A stretch of 18,029 nucleotides of DNA from DATNPX01 sp036702975 (GCA_036702975.1 DATNPX010000022.1:1-18029); one strand, 5' to 3'; shown: positions 1 to 6,652, counted from the first letter of the stretch. Made by a program: numbers and translations. Notes: generated by a model from the letters alone, not told the origin.

Positions 1-8
1 AGTATCAA

Positions 9-26
9 CTGAACACGGAGGTTCAG
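9..26 (+). promoter_or_regulatory. Hairpin carrying the ribosome binding site of the first gene
   Basis: CTGAAC at 9-14 and GTTCAG at 21-26 are perfect reverse complements around a six-base loop. The Shine-Dalgarno GGAGG (17-21) lies mainly in the loop and its last base is in the stem, seven bases before the ATG at 29. In RNA this would present the ribosome site in a small hairpin. A six-pair stem can occur by chance, so a regulatory role is only an inference. Confidence 0.35.
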
Positions 27-28
27 CA

Positions 29-646
29 ATGGCTGAACAAGAACAAAACGACAGCAGGCTAAGCCCCGAAGAACTTTACCAGAGACTGATCTACGAACTT
101 TACGAGAACGGTCCTTTTCGACTAGTCGATGAAAAGGGACATCCAGATTTGATTAACGACAAAACCCGCCTGTGTTGCTTGCGGGAGAGATTCTTGGACG
201 CCATTACTGTGCTGCAGAAGCACGACTTGGTGCGAGAGTTTAGAAACGAGCAAGAGAATCGCCTTTATACCCTGACTTACAAGGGCTATTTGACGGCACT
301 TCTTGCACGTTGCAAATCAAAACGGGACAGCCGCTGCAAGTGCAATAAGTGCGTCAATGAATTGGTGCAGGCCTTCGAGCATCTTTTGAAAGAGATGAAG
401 CGCGGCGGTCCCATGGAGTTGGTGATAAGCAATCATCGCAATCACCCTCACTTTGTGGCGAGCGAATCGCAACTGTGCTGTTCACAAGCGCCATTCCTCG
501 ATGCAATGTGTGAACTGGAACATTATGGACTGGTTAGCAGATCGGCCAATTTCTTCTACCAACTTACTTCAAAAGGTCTGATATCAGCTCAGATTTCGCA
601 ACTACCCAACAGCAAAGAACGCAGTGAGCGGGCAAGCGCAAATTAG
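29..646 (+). CDS. Hypothetical protein with two tandem winged-helix-like units
   Basis: This 205-aa protein was not recognised as a named family. It consists of two similar units, roughly residues 14-95 and 111-189. Each has a GPxxLV segment, then an LCC...FLDA motif (C49-C50 and C150-C151), then a helix followed by a (Y/F)xLTxKG strand-turn, a pattern typical of winged-helix folds. The linker is cysteine-rich (C95, C103, C105, C108, including CxCxxC) and might bind a metal. There is no signal peptide or membrane segment, so it is probably cytoplasmic. The ATG at 29 has a good Shine-Dalgarno sequence at 17-21. A DNA-binding or metal-responsive role is an inference from the fold pattern only. 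The gene appears complete. Confidence 0.8.
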   Translation: MAEQEQNDSRLSPEELYQRLIYELYENGPFRLVDEKGHPDLINDKTRLCCLRERFLDAITVLQKHDLVREFRNEQENRLYTLTYKGYLTALLARCKSKRDSRCKCNKCVNELVQAFEHLLKEMKRGGPMELVISNHRNHPHFVASESQLCCSQAPFLDAMCELEHYGLVSRSANFFYQLTSKGLISAQISQLPNSKERSERASAN

Positions 647-687
647 ATCGACAGGCTCTGCTGATCATAAGCAACATCGAGGTATTG

Positions 688-888
688 ATGAACACCGTAA
701 GAAAAGACAAACCAGCAAAAGAGCCTGAGCTACAACTGGTGAAAGCAGAAGAACAAGAACACGAAGAATCAATAAGAATCGCAGGACGATCCCCTTATCA
801 ATGCGTCTGCACACTGGTCAAAACAGGCAAGCTCGTTGAATGTCGAGTGCATCGCTTCGCGAGCTTCTTGCCTGAAGCCAGACATTAG
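688..888 (+). CDS. Small hypothetical protein with a CxC...CxxH motif
   Basis: This 66-aa protein follows the previous gene by about 40 nt on the same strand. I chose the ATG at 688 because CGAGG (678-682) sits five bases upstream; the TTG at 685 is a poorer choice. The first half is charged and Lys/Glu-rich. The second half holds a C-x-C-x10-C-x2-H arrangement that could bind zinc. There is no signal peptide. I do not recognise a family. It could be a regulator or adaptor co-transcribed with the gene at 29-646, but that is speculation from position. Confidence 0.55.
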   Translation: MNTVRKDKPAKEPELQLVKAEEQEHEESIRIAGRSPYQCVCTLVKTGKLVECRVHRFASFLPEARH

Positions 889-899
889 AAAGCGCTTTC
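888..899. promoter_or_regulatory. Perfect 12-bp palindrome overlapping a stop codon
   Basis: GAAAGCGCTTTC begins on the last base of the TAG stop codon of the preceding small gene and is fully self-complementary. It could be a binding site for a dimeric regulator. It has no T-run after it, so it does not look like an intrinsic terminator. In the remaining non-coding bases up to 1162 I see a TTGACA at 1044-1049 but no convincing -10 element at the right distance. Confidence 0.25.
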
Positions 900-1162
900 C
901 ATCTCAATTCTTCCAAGCTTGTTCAAACAAATTGAAATTATGCGCTATCACTGTCCTTAAAAATCAGCTCTCACATTCTGCGAGGCGACCATCTTAGCGC
1001 TGTATCCAGAAGCAAACTCTTCAATTCGGCAAAGAAGCCGGTCTTGACAGGTAGCGCTTATTAATTCATGTCATTGAAAGTCGACATTACGCACGGGAGT
1101 TGCTAACATCCCGGCACAGAAACCCCAATGCGAAAAATCACAGCCTGAAGGAGCAAACACTG

Positions 1163-1645
1163 ATGAAAAATATCCTCGCCGCCCTGGCAATCACTGTCAT
1201 CGTTTCCACAGGAAGTAGCGCACTCGCACACGACAATGATGAACACAACGGCATACAAAATACGCAACACGGCGATGAACACAGCGCCAGGCAAAATATG
1301 CAACACAGCGCCGCCATGCCAGAACACAATTCCCAAAACTGGCAAAGTTCCTGGACTCAACAAAATAACCCAAACAATGGCTATTACCAGCAATACCAAG
1401 GCTATTTCCAAAAACACCCAACCGATCATCGGGTTCTCGAGCAATCGGAAGCGCAGTATCATGAGCTTCTTCGACAAGGCCGCATCACACAACAAGAACA
1501 CCAGATGTTAGATGCGCAGTTGCGGGCGCAACACGCCCAACAAGACAGCGGCGTGCAAAACAATTTCAACCGCTATGGCTACCCATATGCGAATAGAAAT
1601 ATGCCAAGATTGATCAACAAGCTGCAACGTTTCTTCAACTACTAG
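1163..1645 (+). CDS. Secreted His/Gln/Asn-rich protein
   Basis: This 160-aa protein was not assigned to a family. The ATG at 1163 is preceded by AAGGAG (1148-1153). Residues 1-22 are a clear Sec signal peptide (Lys, hydrophobic core, Ala-Leu-Ala cleavage site), so the mature protein is extracytoplasmic and starts with HDNDEH. The region after the signal is rich in His, Gln and Asn and contains two 12-residue repeats encoded by a 36-bp tandem duplication. The C-terminal half has many Gln and Tyr residues and an amphipathic helix (about residues 87-130). The His density suggests metal binding in the envelope, which would agree with the metal-efflux genes about 4 kb away, but this is inference. 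Confidence 0.75.
   Translation: MKNILAALAITVIVSTGSSALAHDNDEHNGIQNTQHGDEHSARQNMQHSAAMPEHNSQNWQSSWTQQNNPNNGYYQQYQGYFQKHPTDHRVLEQSEAQYHELLRQGRITQQEHQMLDAQLRAQHAQQDSGVQNNFNRYGYPYANRNMPRLINKLQRFFNY
1238..1309 (+). repeat. Two 36-bp tandem repeats inside the His-rich gene
   Basis: Units at 1238-1273 and 1274-1309 both start GATGAACACA and end CAACAC plus GGC or AGC. They encode DEHNGIQNTQHG and DEHSARQNMQHS. The nucleotide and protein similarity together indicate a recent in-frame duplication of a His-containing segment. Confidence 0.75.
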
Positions 1646-1699
1646 CAACGCGAGGCTGGCTACAGCTCGCTGTCCCAGCGGTTGGTCCGGTGGGGCTTG

Positions 1700-1848
1700 T
1701 TGAATGTATGGCACATCCCAATAACCCTTGACAACCAAAAGCTATCTTGCCGCGACTGTCACAAGGCATTTAGTTTCTCAGCCAGCGAGCAAGAATTTTT
1801 TTCCTTAAAAACTTGGTACATGTGCCACCACTCTGCTCACATTGTTGA
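1700..1848 (+). pseudogene. Zinc-ribbon protein, frameshifted (or programmed -1 frameshift)
   Basis: The reading frame through 1700-1801 encodes a segment typical of the small probable-zinc-ribbon family: KLSCRDCHKAF followed by SASEQEFF. In that frame the expected second CxxC never comes at the right distance. Moving to the -1 frame at a run of seven T (1796-1802) gives FFFLKNLVHVPPLCSHC and a TGA at 1846-1848, which restores the family spacing from the EQEF motif to the second CxxC. The start is unclear: TTG at 1700 is in frame, while an ATG at 1708 would need another frame change. The unshifted frame stays open to 2032 but runs into the opposite-strand gene. It is either a decayed gene, a sequencing indel, or a frameshift-expressed gene. 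Confidence 0.55.
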
Positions 1849-1885
1849 ATCCAGCAAAAAGTGCAGCGCATGCCGCGTAGTCGCG

Positions 1886-2245
1886 TTAGACCATCGACAA
1901 TGCTTTCGTTTGAAGTTCTTGTACTTGCTCTCTCGATGGCGACACGCAGTTTATGTCAGGCTCGGAGATCGTCCAAGCTTGTTTGAGTATCTGACGTTCT
2001 TCGTAAGTCAACGCAGCTCTGAGTTTTTGTAAAGTACTGGACCAAAGTTTTTTTGAGTCATTTTTTGGTTGCGATATTCCCGGACGTGCAGTTATTTTCC
2101 AAATGGCCACACGTTGGACCTCCCAAATGTGCTGCCGACTTACCCCCAGAAGTCTGGCTATTTCAGCCAGTTTTAGCGGTTGACCATCGGTTAATCCATA
2201 CCTCAAATCGAGAACAAATTTTTCTTTATCTGTCAGTGGCTGCAT
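1886..2245 (-). CDS. Stand-alone sigma-70 region 4-like regulator
   Basis: This 119-aa protein begins with a classic sigma-factor region 4: LTDKEKFVLDLRYGL at residues 4-18, then a helix-turn-helix LAEIARLLGVSRQHIWEVQ at residues 26-44. Region 2 is absent, so it cannot be a complete sigma factor. The second half (about residues 79-119) looks like a degenerate second copy, with LTYEERQIL and a later SREQVQELQTKAL. The ATG at 2245 follows a GGAG on the minus strand. It starts 15 nt after the stop of the murein hydrolase gene, so the two are probably co-transcribed. A role as a DNA-binding regulator or RNA polymerase accessory is inferred. Confidence 0.75.
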   Translation of the reverse strand: MQPLTDKEKFVLDLRYGLTDGQPLKLAEIARLLGVSRQHIWEVQRVAIWKITARPGISQPKNDSKKLWSSTLQKLRAALTYEERQILKQAWTISEPDINCVSPSREQVQELQTKALSMV

Positions 2246-2260
2246 TGTTTTAAGCTCCGG

Positions 2261-3895
2261 TCAAGCAAGCGGATTCGCGAGTTTATGTTCTCTCAAATAT
2301 GGCAGTGGATCGACTGTTTTGCCATTCACCGTAACATCGAACATCAAATGTGGACCAGTTGAGTTTCCTGTAGATCCTTCCTTACCAACATCTTGCCCAG
2401 TCTTCACCGTGTCACCTTTTTTGACATCGATCACTGACATGTGGTCGTATGCTGTGGTGAGACCATTGCCGTTATCGACTACAACGCGATTACCGTAGCC
2501 TCCGTCAGGGCCGGCAAAGATGACCGTACCGTCTGCAGCTGCGCGAACGGGAGTGCCTTCGGGTTTCGCTATGTCCAGTCCTGAATGAAATTCAGAACCG
2601 GCACCGGTGAAGGGATTAGTTCGATTGCCGTAAGGTGAAGTGATCAGGCTTTCATCGGCACTAGTCCAAGCTAAATTGCCGGGCACATTACCAGCAGCAG
2701 TCTGCCCGCTCGGCTGTTTTTCTGCCTGAGCAATTAATTGGCGAGCTTCATCCATTGATGCATCCACTTTTGAAACATAACCCGGCATATCGGCAGGGCG
2801 CTGAGACTGCGAAGCCAGATCGCCACCGGATATTTTGCCGTCACCATTGATGTCACGGACCTTATTTTCATTCTGGGCAAAAACAGAAAGAGCGGTCTCT
2901 GCATTCAATCTCGGGTCTTCTCTTTGAGCGACAGACATGCCAGCCCCTTCACCATTGTCATTCAGTTGAAACAGCCCGATGCTATGACCGCCGTCACCGA
3001 CAGCTTTGTTGTCACCGCCACTTTCAACCAGCATAGTAGCCACTGCCAGCGTCGGATCGATACCCTTTTCTTTGGCCACTTCCATTACAGTTCTCACGTT
3101 ATCTAAGACGGTCTGTTGATCCGCATTCGGAGTGGCGCCGCTGGATGCGGTGCTGCCTCCATCTGGTCCTCGGTAGGTCGGACCCGGGTTGTAGCCAGCA
3201 CCTTGCCCATCGCCGCCGCCGGCGCCAGGACCACCGACAGTGCCGCCACCGCCAGATGCACCGGACTGCCTTGCCGGAGCATCAGAGGCTGGTTGTGCTT
3301 GCCTCTGCTCCGGTGGCGGTGGCTGTTCCTGAGCTGGCGAAGGTGTGTCTAAGGGGGTAACTGGTGGAGGCAAATCAGGCTCTTTGTTCAGTTGGTCGAG
3401 CCAGTCTTGTGGCAACTTCGTGCCTGGAGGATGGCTGTTCTTGAAGTAATTGATCAAGTCCTTGATAGTGGACTTTTGCATCTGGTCGGCAAGCTTTTTA
3501 GCATCGGTTTCGGTCTTGTTTTTCGATTGAATTTCAATTGTTATGGAGCCATCTTTGCTCGGTGTTGTTTTCAATGGATTGGCTTTGAGCTTCCCATCTT
3601 CACCAAGGATGAAGTCAGGTTGCTGGCCGCTTTTAGCATCTTGTGCCGGGCTAGTGAAATTAATGCTGGTGGCATTTTTCACAGCCGCTCGAACCTGATC
3701 GGCAGTGGCGTCAACAGACTGACCGCCATAGAGTTGTGCCGTTTCCAAATTCAGTGTGGCTGGCAAATCAGTATTAGCACGTCCGCCTGAGCGTGGCATA
3801 TCACGCCACATTTGAGCAGATAGAGCAGGCGAGCTGAAGCCTTTTGCAAAAGGCTGCTCGGAAAATTCTGTTGGAGCAAAGGCTTGTTTTGTCAT
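2261..3895 (-). CDS. Murein hydrolase: lysozyme-like domain plus M23 (LytM) domain
   Basis: This 544-aa modular protein has an uncharacterised N-terminal part (1-170), a proline-rich linker (about 174-205) and a glycine-rich stretch (212-248). A lytic-transglycosylase/lysozyme-like domain follows (about 262-390, candidate catalytic E291 in VESGG, then SIGLFQLN) with an inserted calcium-loop-like DINGDGKISGGD (348-359). The C-terminal M23 endopeptidase domain spans about 415-540. M23 residues visible are H437 and D441 (HxxxD), H485 and H516. The usual HxH is HLM, so the second His, a zinc ligand in characterised LytM enzymes, is M518. There is no Sec signal peptide. It is followed 15 nt later by the sigma-like gene. 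It could be an inactive M23 binding domain or a hydrolase exported by another route. Confidence 0.85.
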   Translation of the reverse strand: MTKQAFAPTEFSEQPFAKGFSSPALSAQMWRDMPRSGGRANTDLPATLNLETAQLYGGQSVDATADQVRAAVKNATSINFTSPAQDAKSGQQPDFILGEDGKLKANPLKTTPSKDGSITIEIQSKNKTETDAKKLADQMQKSTIKDLINYFKNSHPPGTKLPQDWLDQLNKEPDLPPPVTPLDTPSPAQEQPPPPEQRQAQPASDAPARQSGASGGGGTVGGPGAGGGDGQGAGYNPGPTYRGPDGGSTASSGATPNADQQTVLDNVRTVMEVAKEKGIDPTLAVATMLVESGGDNKAVGDGGHSIGLFQLNDNGEGAGMSVAQREDPRLNAETALSVFAQNENKVRDINGDGKISGGDLASQSQRPADMPGYVSKVDASMDEARQLIAQAEKQPSGQTAAGNVPGNLAWTSADESLITSPYGNRTNPFTGAGSEFHSGLDIAKPEGTPVRAAADGTVIFAGPDGGYGNRVVVDNGNGLTTAYDHMSVIDVKKGDTVKTGQDVGKEGSTGNSTGPHLMFDVTVNGKTVDPLPYLREHKLANPLA

Positions 3896-4077
3896 TGTCT
3901 TAGTAAAGTGGGCAATTCTTGCGGCTCAGAACTCCCCCGCCAAAATCCAGTTATGCGCAATTAGCTGTTGTGTTGAAACCTCCAAGGTTAGTGGCAAGAA
4001 GTAAAAATTTCCGGACAGATTCGTAGATTTTTAGTGTATTGGCGCCCTCCTGTTTTAGATTTCCTCCATTACCCAGA

Positions 4078-4842
4078 TTAGCCAGCAGCCAGTTGGGGTG
4101 TAGCTCCCAGAGCAGAATTGGAAGTTTTAGCAACAGCGAGCGATTGTTCAGTCTGGGACTCGGGCGAGGTTGCACCAGGGCGATCCGTTGCGCTTGCAGT
4201 TGCATTACCGGCTCCCTGAATCAAAGCTGCCTGTAATGCATTAACAAAGCGGCTGTCATTCATGATGCCAGGGTTGAGCTGAGCCGCTTGAATCAGTGCC
4301 ATGATTCCAGTCATCTTGTCACCGCCAGCGATGGCTGACAAACCCTGCTGTACTAACTGCGAGGAAACATCAGTGCCCGGAGGTGTTCCAGTCGTGGCAG
4401 TTGTAGCATCAGTTGCAGTTGCCTGTTTCGCTTGAGCTCTCGCATCAGACGGTGGCTGTGCCTGTCCGTCAAAACCAGTATTTTGTCCTTGCATTGCACT
4501 CTGCATCTGCTGTGCGTCGAGAGGATAAGCGTGCACGTGCGGGTGCACATCGCCCACGACTTGTTTGAGACTATCAATAAACCTTTGATCCTGAACCAGT
4601 TCGGGCTTTTGAGTCGCGCCTTTCATCAATTCCAGTATTCCGTATGTTTCGTTTTTGCCAGAAATATCTTTCAAGCCCTGAGCAAGAAGCTGGCCGGCTT
4701 GCTGGTCGACTCGACCTTGATTAGCGTCTGGGTTAGTGAGTAGTTGCGAAGCTTGCTGTTGCAATTTGCCATCAATGGGTTGTCCGATCGGTTGTACTAC
4801 TTCAGGTTTCGCATCTGGACTGTGGTCGGGGGTGTGTGACAT
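4078..4842 (-). CDS. Hypothetical Gln/Ala-rich protein with a duplicated helical domain
   Basis: This 254-aa protein was not recognised. I chose the ATG at 4842 because AGGAG lies just upstream on the minus strand. Residues about 50-98 and 161-210 are two copies of a helical unit: LLxQGLxxIxGxxxxxGIxxLM followed by P...xxRFxxxLQ. The segments between are low-complexity, rich in Gln, Ala, Thr and Pro, and there is a small His cluster (HPHVH, 100-104). No signal peptide or membrane segment is visible. It lies 182 nt upstream of the murein hydrolase gene on the same strand and has similar composition, so the two may act together. The intervening 3896-4077 shows no recognisable feature. Confidence 0.7.
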   Translation of the reverse strand: MSHTPDHSPDAKPEVVQPIGQPIDGKLQQQASQLLTNPDANQGRVDQQAGQLLAQGLKDISGKNETYGILELMKGATQKPELVQDQRFIDSLKQVVGDVHPHVHAYPLDAQQMQSAMQGQNTGFDGQAQPPSDARAQAKQATATDATTATTGTPPGTDVSSQLVQQGLSAIAGGDKMTGIMALIQAAQLNPGIMNDSRFVNALQAALIQGAGNATASATDRPGATSPESQTEQSLAVAKTSNSALGATPQLAAG

Positions 4843-4854
4843 AGATTCTCCTTT

Positions 4855-4903
4855 GTGCTTGAGCAGCGAATTTCTGATACGGATACAAATACTGCTCAAG
4901 CAC
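4855..4903 (-). promoter_or_regulatory. Perfect 12-bp inverted repeat beside the RBS
   Basis: GTGCTTGAGCAG at 4855-4866 is the exact reverse complement of CTGCTCAAGCAC at 4892-4903, with 25 bases between. On the minus strand the second arm ends a few bases before the AGGAG of the gene starting at 4842. It could therefore be an operator spanning the promoter, or a stem-loop in the leader RNA. Twelve perfect pairs are unlikely by chance in so short a region. The type of regulator is unknown. Confidence 0.55.
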
Positions 4904-4987
4904 CAGTAGAGCGAGACAGTGATGGGATGCCAGTCTTCTCCTTTCGATATATTGCGTCTCGACGAGTGACAAATGCTAACCCGCAGC

Positions 4988-5006
4988 AAAACGATTCAAT
5001 CGTTTT
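4988..5006. promoter_or_regulatory. 8-3-8 perfect inverted repeat
   Basis: AAAACGAT (4988-4995) and ATCGTTTT (4999-5006) flank TCA. The compact AT-ended dyad resembles an operator for a dimeric helix-turn-helix regulator. A TTGACC hexamer overlaps its right end (5005-5010), but the hexamer 17 bases further on (TAATTG) is a poor -10. It is not GC-rich enough to be a typical terminator. Confidence 0.35.
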
Positions 5007-5450
5007 GACCGTCATACATTGGTGTAGTAATTGGGAAGCAGGCGAGAGTTGCGGCGATGAAGCTCTAAGAGTGCCTCCAAAACACTCTCTTAAAAATTTC
5101 AGGCACTTGGGCTTTTCGTTCCTCATTTGTACAACCCTGTAGCCGCTGTATGTCAAGTGGGAGAAATACGTAGTTGCATCTGTTTTTATCGAACACAACT
5201 CAGCAGCTACGGCGGTCGAGCAGTCCACTCGTAGCTTGGAGCCGTAGCCAGATATACCAAGAGGACTGCGAGAAGCGCTTTGATTAAAGCGACTGAAAGC
5301 ATTGCAGGGTCCGATTCAGTTAACCGGCATTGTTCAGCCATTCTTTTTCAGAGGTGTCGCGAGACTCCACAGCGTTCTTTTGGCTGGTCTTTGACGCAAG
5401 CTCGGTGCGCATTGGGGACGAACGAAATTACAACCACAACGGACAAACAA

Positions 5451-5479
5451 TTCAAGAGCAAGAAGACCTCGGCTATACT
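5451..5479 (+). promoter_or_regulatory. Candidate promoter for the metal cluster
   Basis: TATACT (5474-5479) is a good -10 element and TTCAAG (5451-5456) lies 17 bases upstream as a weak -35. The pair sits just before the transporter gene starting at 5507. With a weak -35 it might need an activator. Confidence is low because this rests on hexamer matching alone. Confidence 0.3.
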
Positions 5480-5506
5480 GGCACTTATACTCACGGACGG
5501 GTGGTG

Positions 5507-6178
5507 ATGCAGGAAACATGCGGGCAATCGGGGACAGGGGCAGATGAACGGCGCAAGCAAATATCGAGGGGAATTTCTCTTCAGATGGCTACGGTCGCCT
5601 GGAATTTGGCCGAAGGCGGATTTGCTGTGTACGCCGGGCTTGCCGCAAGCTCGATAGCACTTATCGGTTTCGGCATTGACTCTTTTATAGAAACTGCAAG
5701 CGCCGGCATAGTCGGTTGGCGCCTTTGGTGTGAATATCGCCAAGGCGGAACGCACAACCTGGAGGAAATTGAACGCAATGCCAGTCGAACAGCAGGCTTA
5801 CTCTTAATTGCCTTGTCGGCATACGTCCTTTTCGATTCACTTAAAAGATTGTTTGGATACGGTGATCATGCGCACGAAACCTTGTTGGGCATTGGTATTA
5901 CGGTGGCAGCACTTATCGTCATGCCCTTGCTGGCACGTGCAAAACTTAAGGTCGCTGAACAGATTGGCAGTAAAGCACTCCGAACTGATGCAATGGAGAC
6001 GGTCTGCTGTGCGTATTTGGCAGCAACGACCCTGATAGGATTGGTACTAAATGCAACACTACATTGGTCCTGGGCTGATCCCCTAGTTGGACTTTTAATC
6101 GTACCCCTACTTGTGCGAGAAGGACTGGAGGGGATGAAAGGCACAGATTGCGGTTGTCATCATCAGTGTCCAAAATGA
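5507..6178 (+). CDS. CDF-like cation transporter, membrane domain only
   Basis: This 223-aa integral membrane protein resembles the small cation-efflux family in metal-resistance loci, with motifs IALIGFGIDSFIE (50-62), RTDAMETVCCAYL (159-171) and WADPLVGLLIVPLLVREGLE (189-208). About five to six membrane helices are visible and the cytoplasmic C-terminal domain of classical CDF proteins is missing. Candidate metal ligands in the membrane are D58/E62 and D161/E164 instead of His-Asp pairs. The C-terminus CGCHHQC (215-221) is a likely metal-binding tail, and C5 is near the N-terminus. I chose the ATG at 5507; GTG at 5501 or 5504 are alternatives. It is the first gene of the metal cluster and probably exports a divalent cation into the periplasm. 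Confidence 0.8.
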   Translation: MQETCGQSGTGADERRKQISRGISLQMATVAWNLAEGGFAVYAGLAASSIALIGFGIDSFIETASAGIVGWRLWCEYRQGGTHNLEEIERNASRTAGLLLIALSAYVLFDSLKRLFGYGDHAHETLLGIGITVAALIVMPLLARAKLKVAEQIGSKALRTDAMETVCCAYLAATTLIGLVLNATLHWSWADPLVGLLIVPLLVREGLEGMKGTDCGCHHQCPK

Positions 6179-6280
6179 GATATGCGAGTGCATTGATTGT
6201 TAGCCGATCCGTTTCCAAGAAGTTGCTGCAACAAGAACTATCTGACAGCATATGAAAACGCAGTGCCACAGCCGAGCAGC

Positions 6281-6652
6281 ATGAAAACGAAAGCCATTTG
6301 CATATTACTGCTAATTTTTCTTTTTATTGTGCGAACCGGTTCGCACATGTGCATTTGTCCTGCCGAGGCAGCTGCCAAGACCGCCATAACCGCCTTGATC
6401 AAAAAAGTAGACCGCTGCCAGGATTGCGGACACACCCGCACATGTTGCATTGAACAGCAAGATGTTGAATTGCTTTCTGCCGATTTAACCATCGGCATTG
6501 ACATGCACATTGGACAAGCGACCGACTGTCGTTTCTATATTGATGCCGAAAATGGGTTTGCAGAACCAGCCCAGAATCGTTATACGAACAAAGCCCCACC
6601 GTGGTCTGTTCAACAAACCCCGGTTTCGCTGCATCAAAAGCTCGTAGTTTGA
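6281..6652 (+). CDS. Small secreted Cys-rich protein of the metal cluster
   Basis: This 123-aa protein starts at the ATG at 6281, though its ribosome site is weak. Residues 1-20 form a hydrophobic signal segment. After it come CICP (24-27) and a cysteine cluster CQDCGHTRTCC (46-56), suitable for binding a metal or forming disulfides in the envelope. The C-terminus (KAPPWSV...SLHQKLVV) resembles the conserved end of small proteins that precede czc-type operons in other bacteria; this is from memory of the family, not a search. A role as a periplasmic metal-binding or sensing accessory is plausible. The in-frame TTG at 6197 would give a longer product but would bury the signal sequence. Confidence 0.65.
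   Translation: MKTKAICILLLIFLFIVRTGSHMCICPAEAAAKTAITALIKKVDRCQDCGHTRTCCIEQQDVELLSADLTIGIDMHIGQATDCRFYIDAENGFAEPAQNRYTNKAPPWSVQQTPVSLHQKLVV

Larger units (their letters stand above)
4843..5506. other. Intergenic region between divergent genes
   Basis: About 660 bases separate the minus-strand gene starting at 4842 from the plus-strand transporter starting at 5507. I find no convincing gene here: the open frames have no good ribosome site or family resemblance. It holds a perfect 12-bp inverted repeat next to the minus-strand start, an 8-3-8 inverted repeat at 4988-5006 and a -10-like TATACT at 5474-5479. It should contain promoters for both flanking directions. Confidence 0.6.

Noticed and set aside
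1100..1162. Longer N-terminus for the His-rich secreted protein
   Set aside because: The AAGGAG and signal peptide both point to the ATG at 1163; the upstream extension would bury the signal sequence.
1103..1501. 132-aa hydrophobic minus-strand open frame
   Set aside because: It is antisense to the His/Gln-rich gene; the hydrophobicity is a by-product of that composition, with no ribosome site.
4843..4989. N-terminal extension of the 254-aa protein to 4989
   Set aside because: AGGAG immediately precedes the ATG at 4842 and the extension runs through a perfect inverted repeat.
5330..5506. N-terminal extension of the small CDF-like transporter
   Set aside because: The added 59 residues do not resemble the family and cover a likely promoter; family proteins start close to the first membrane helix.
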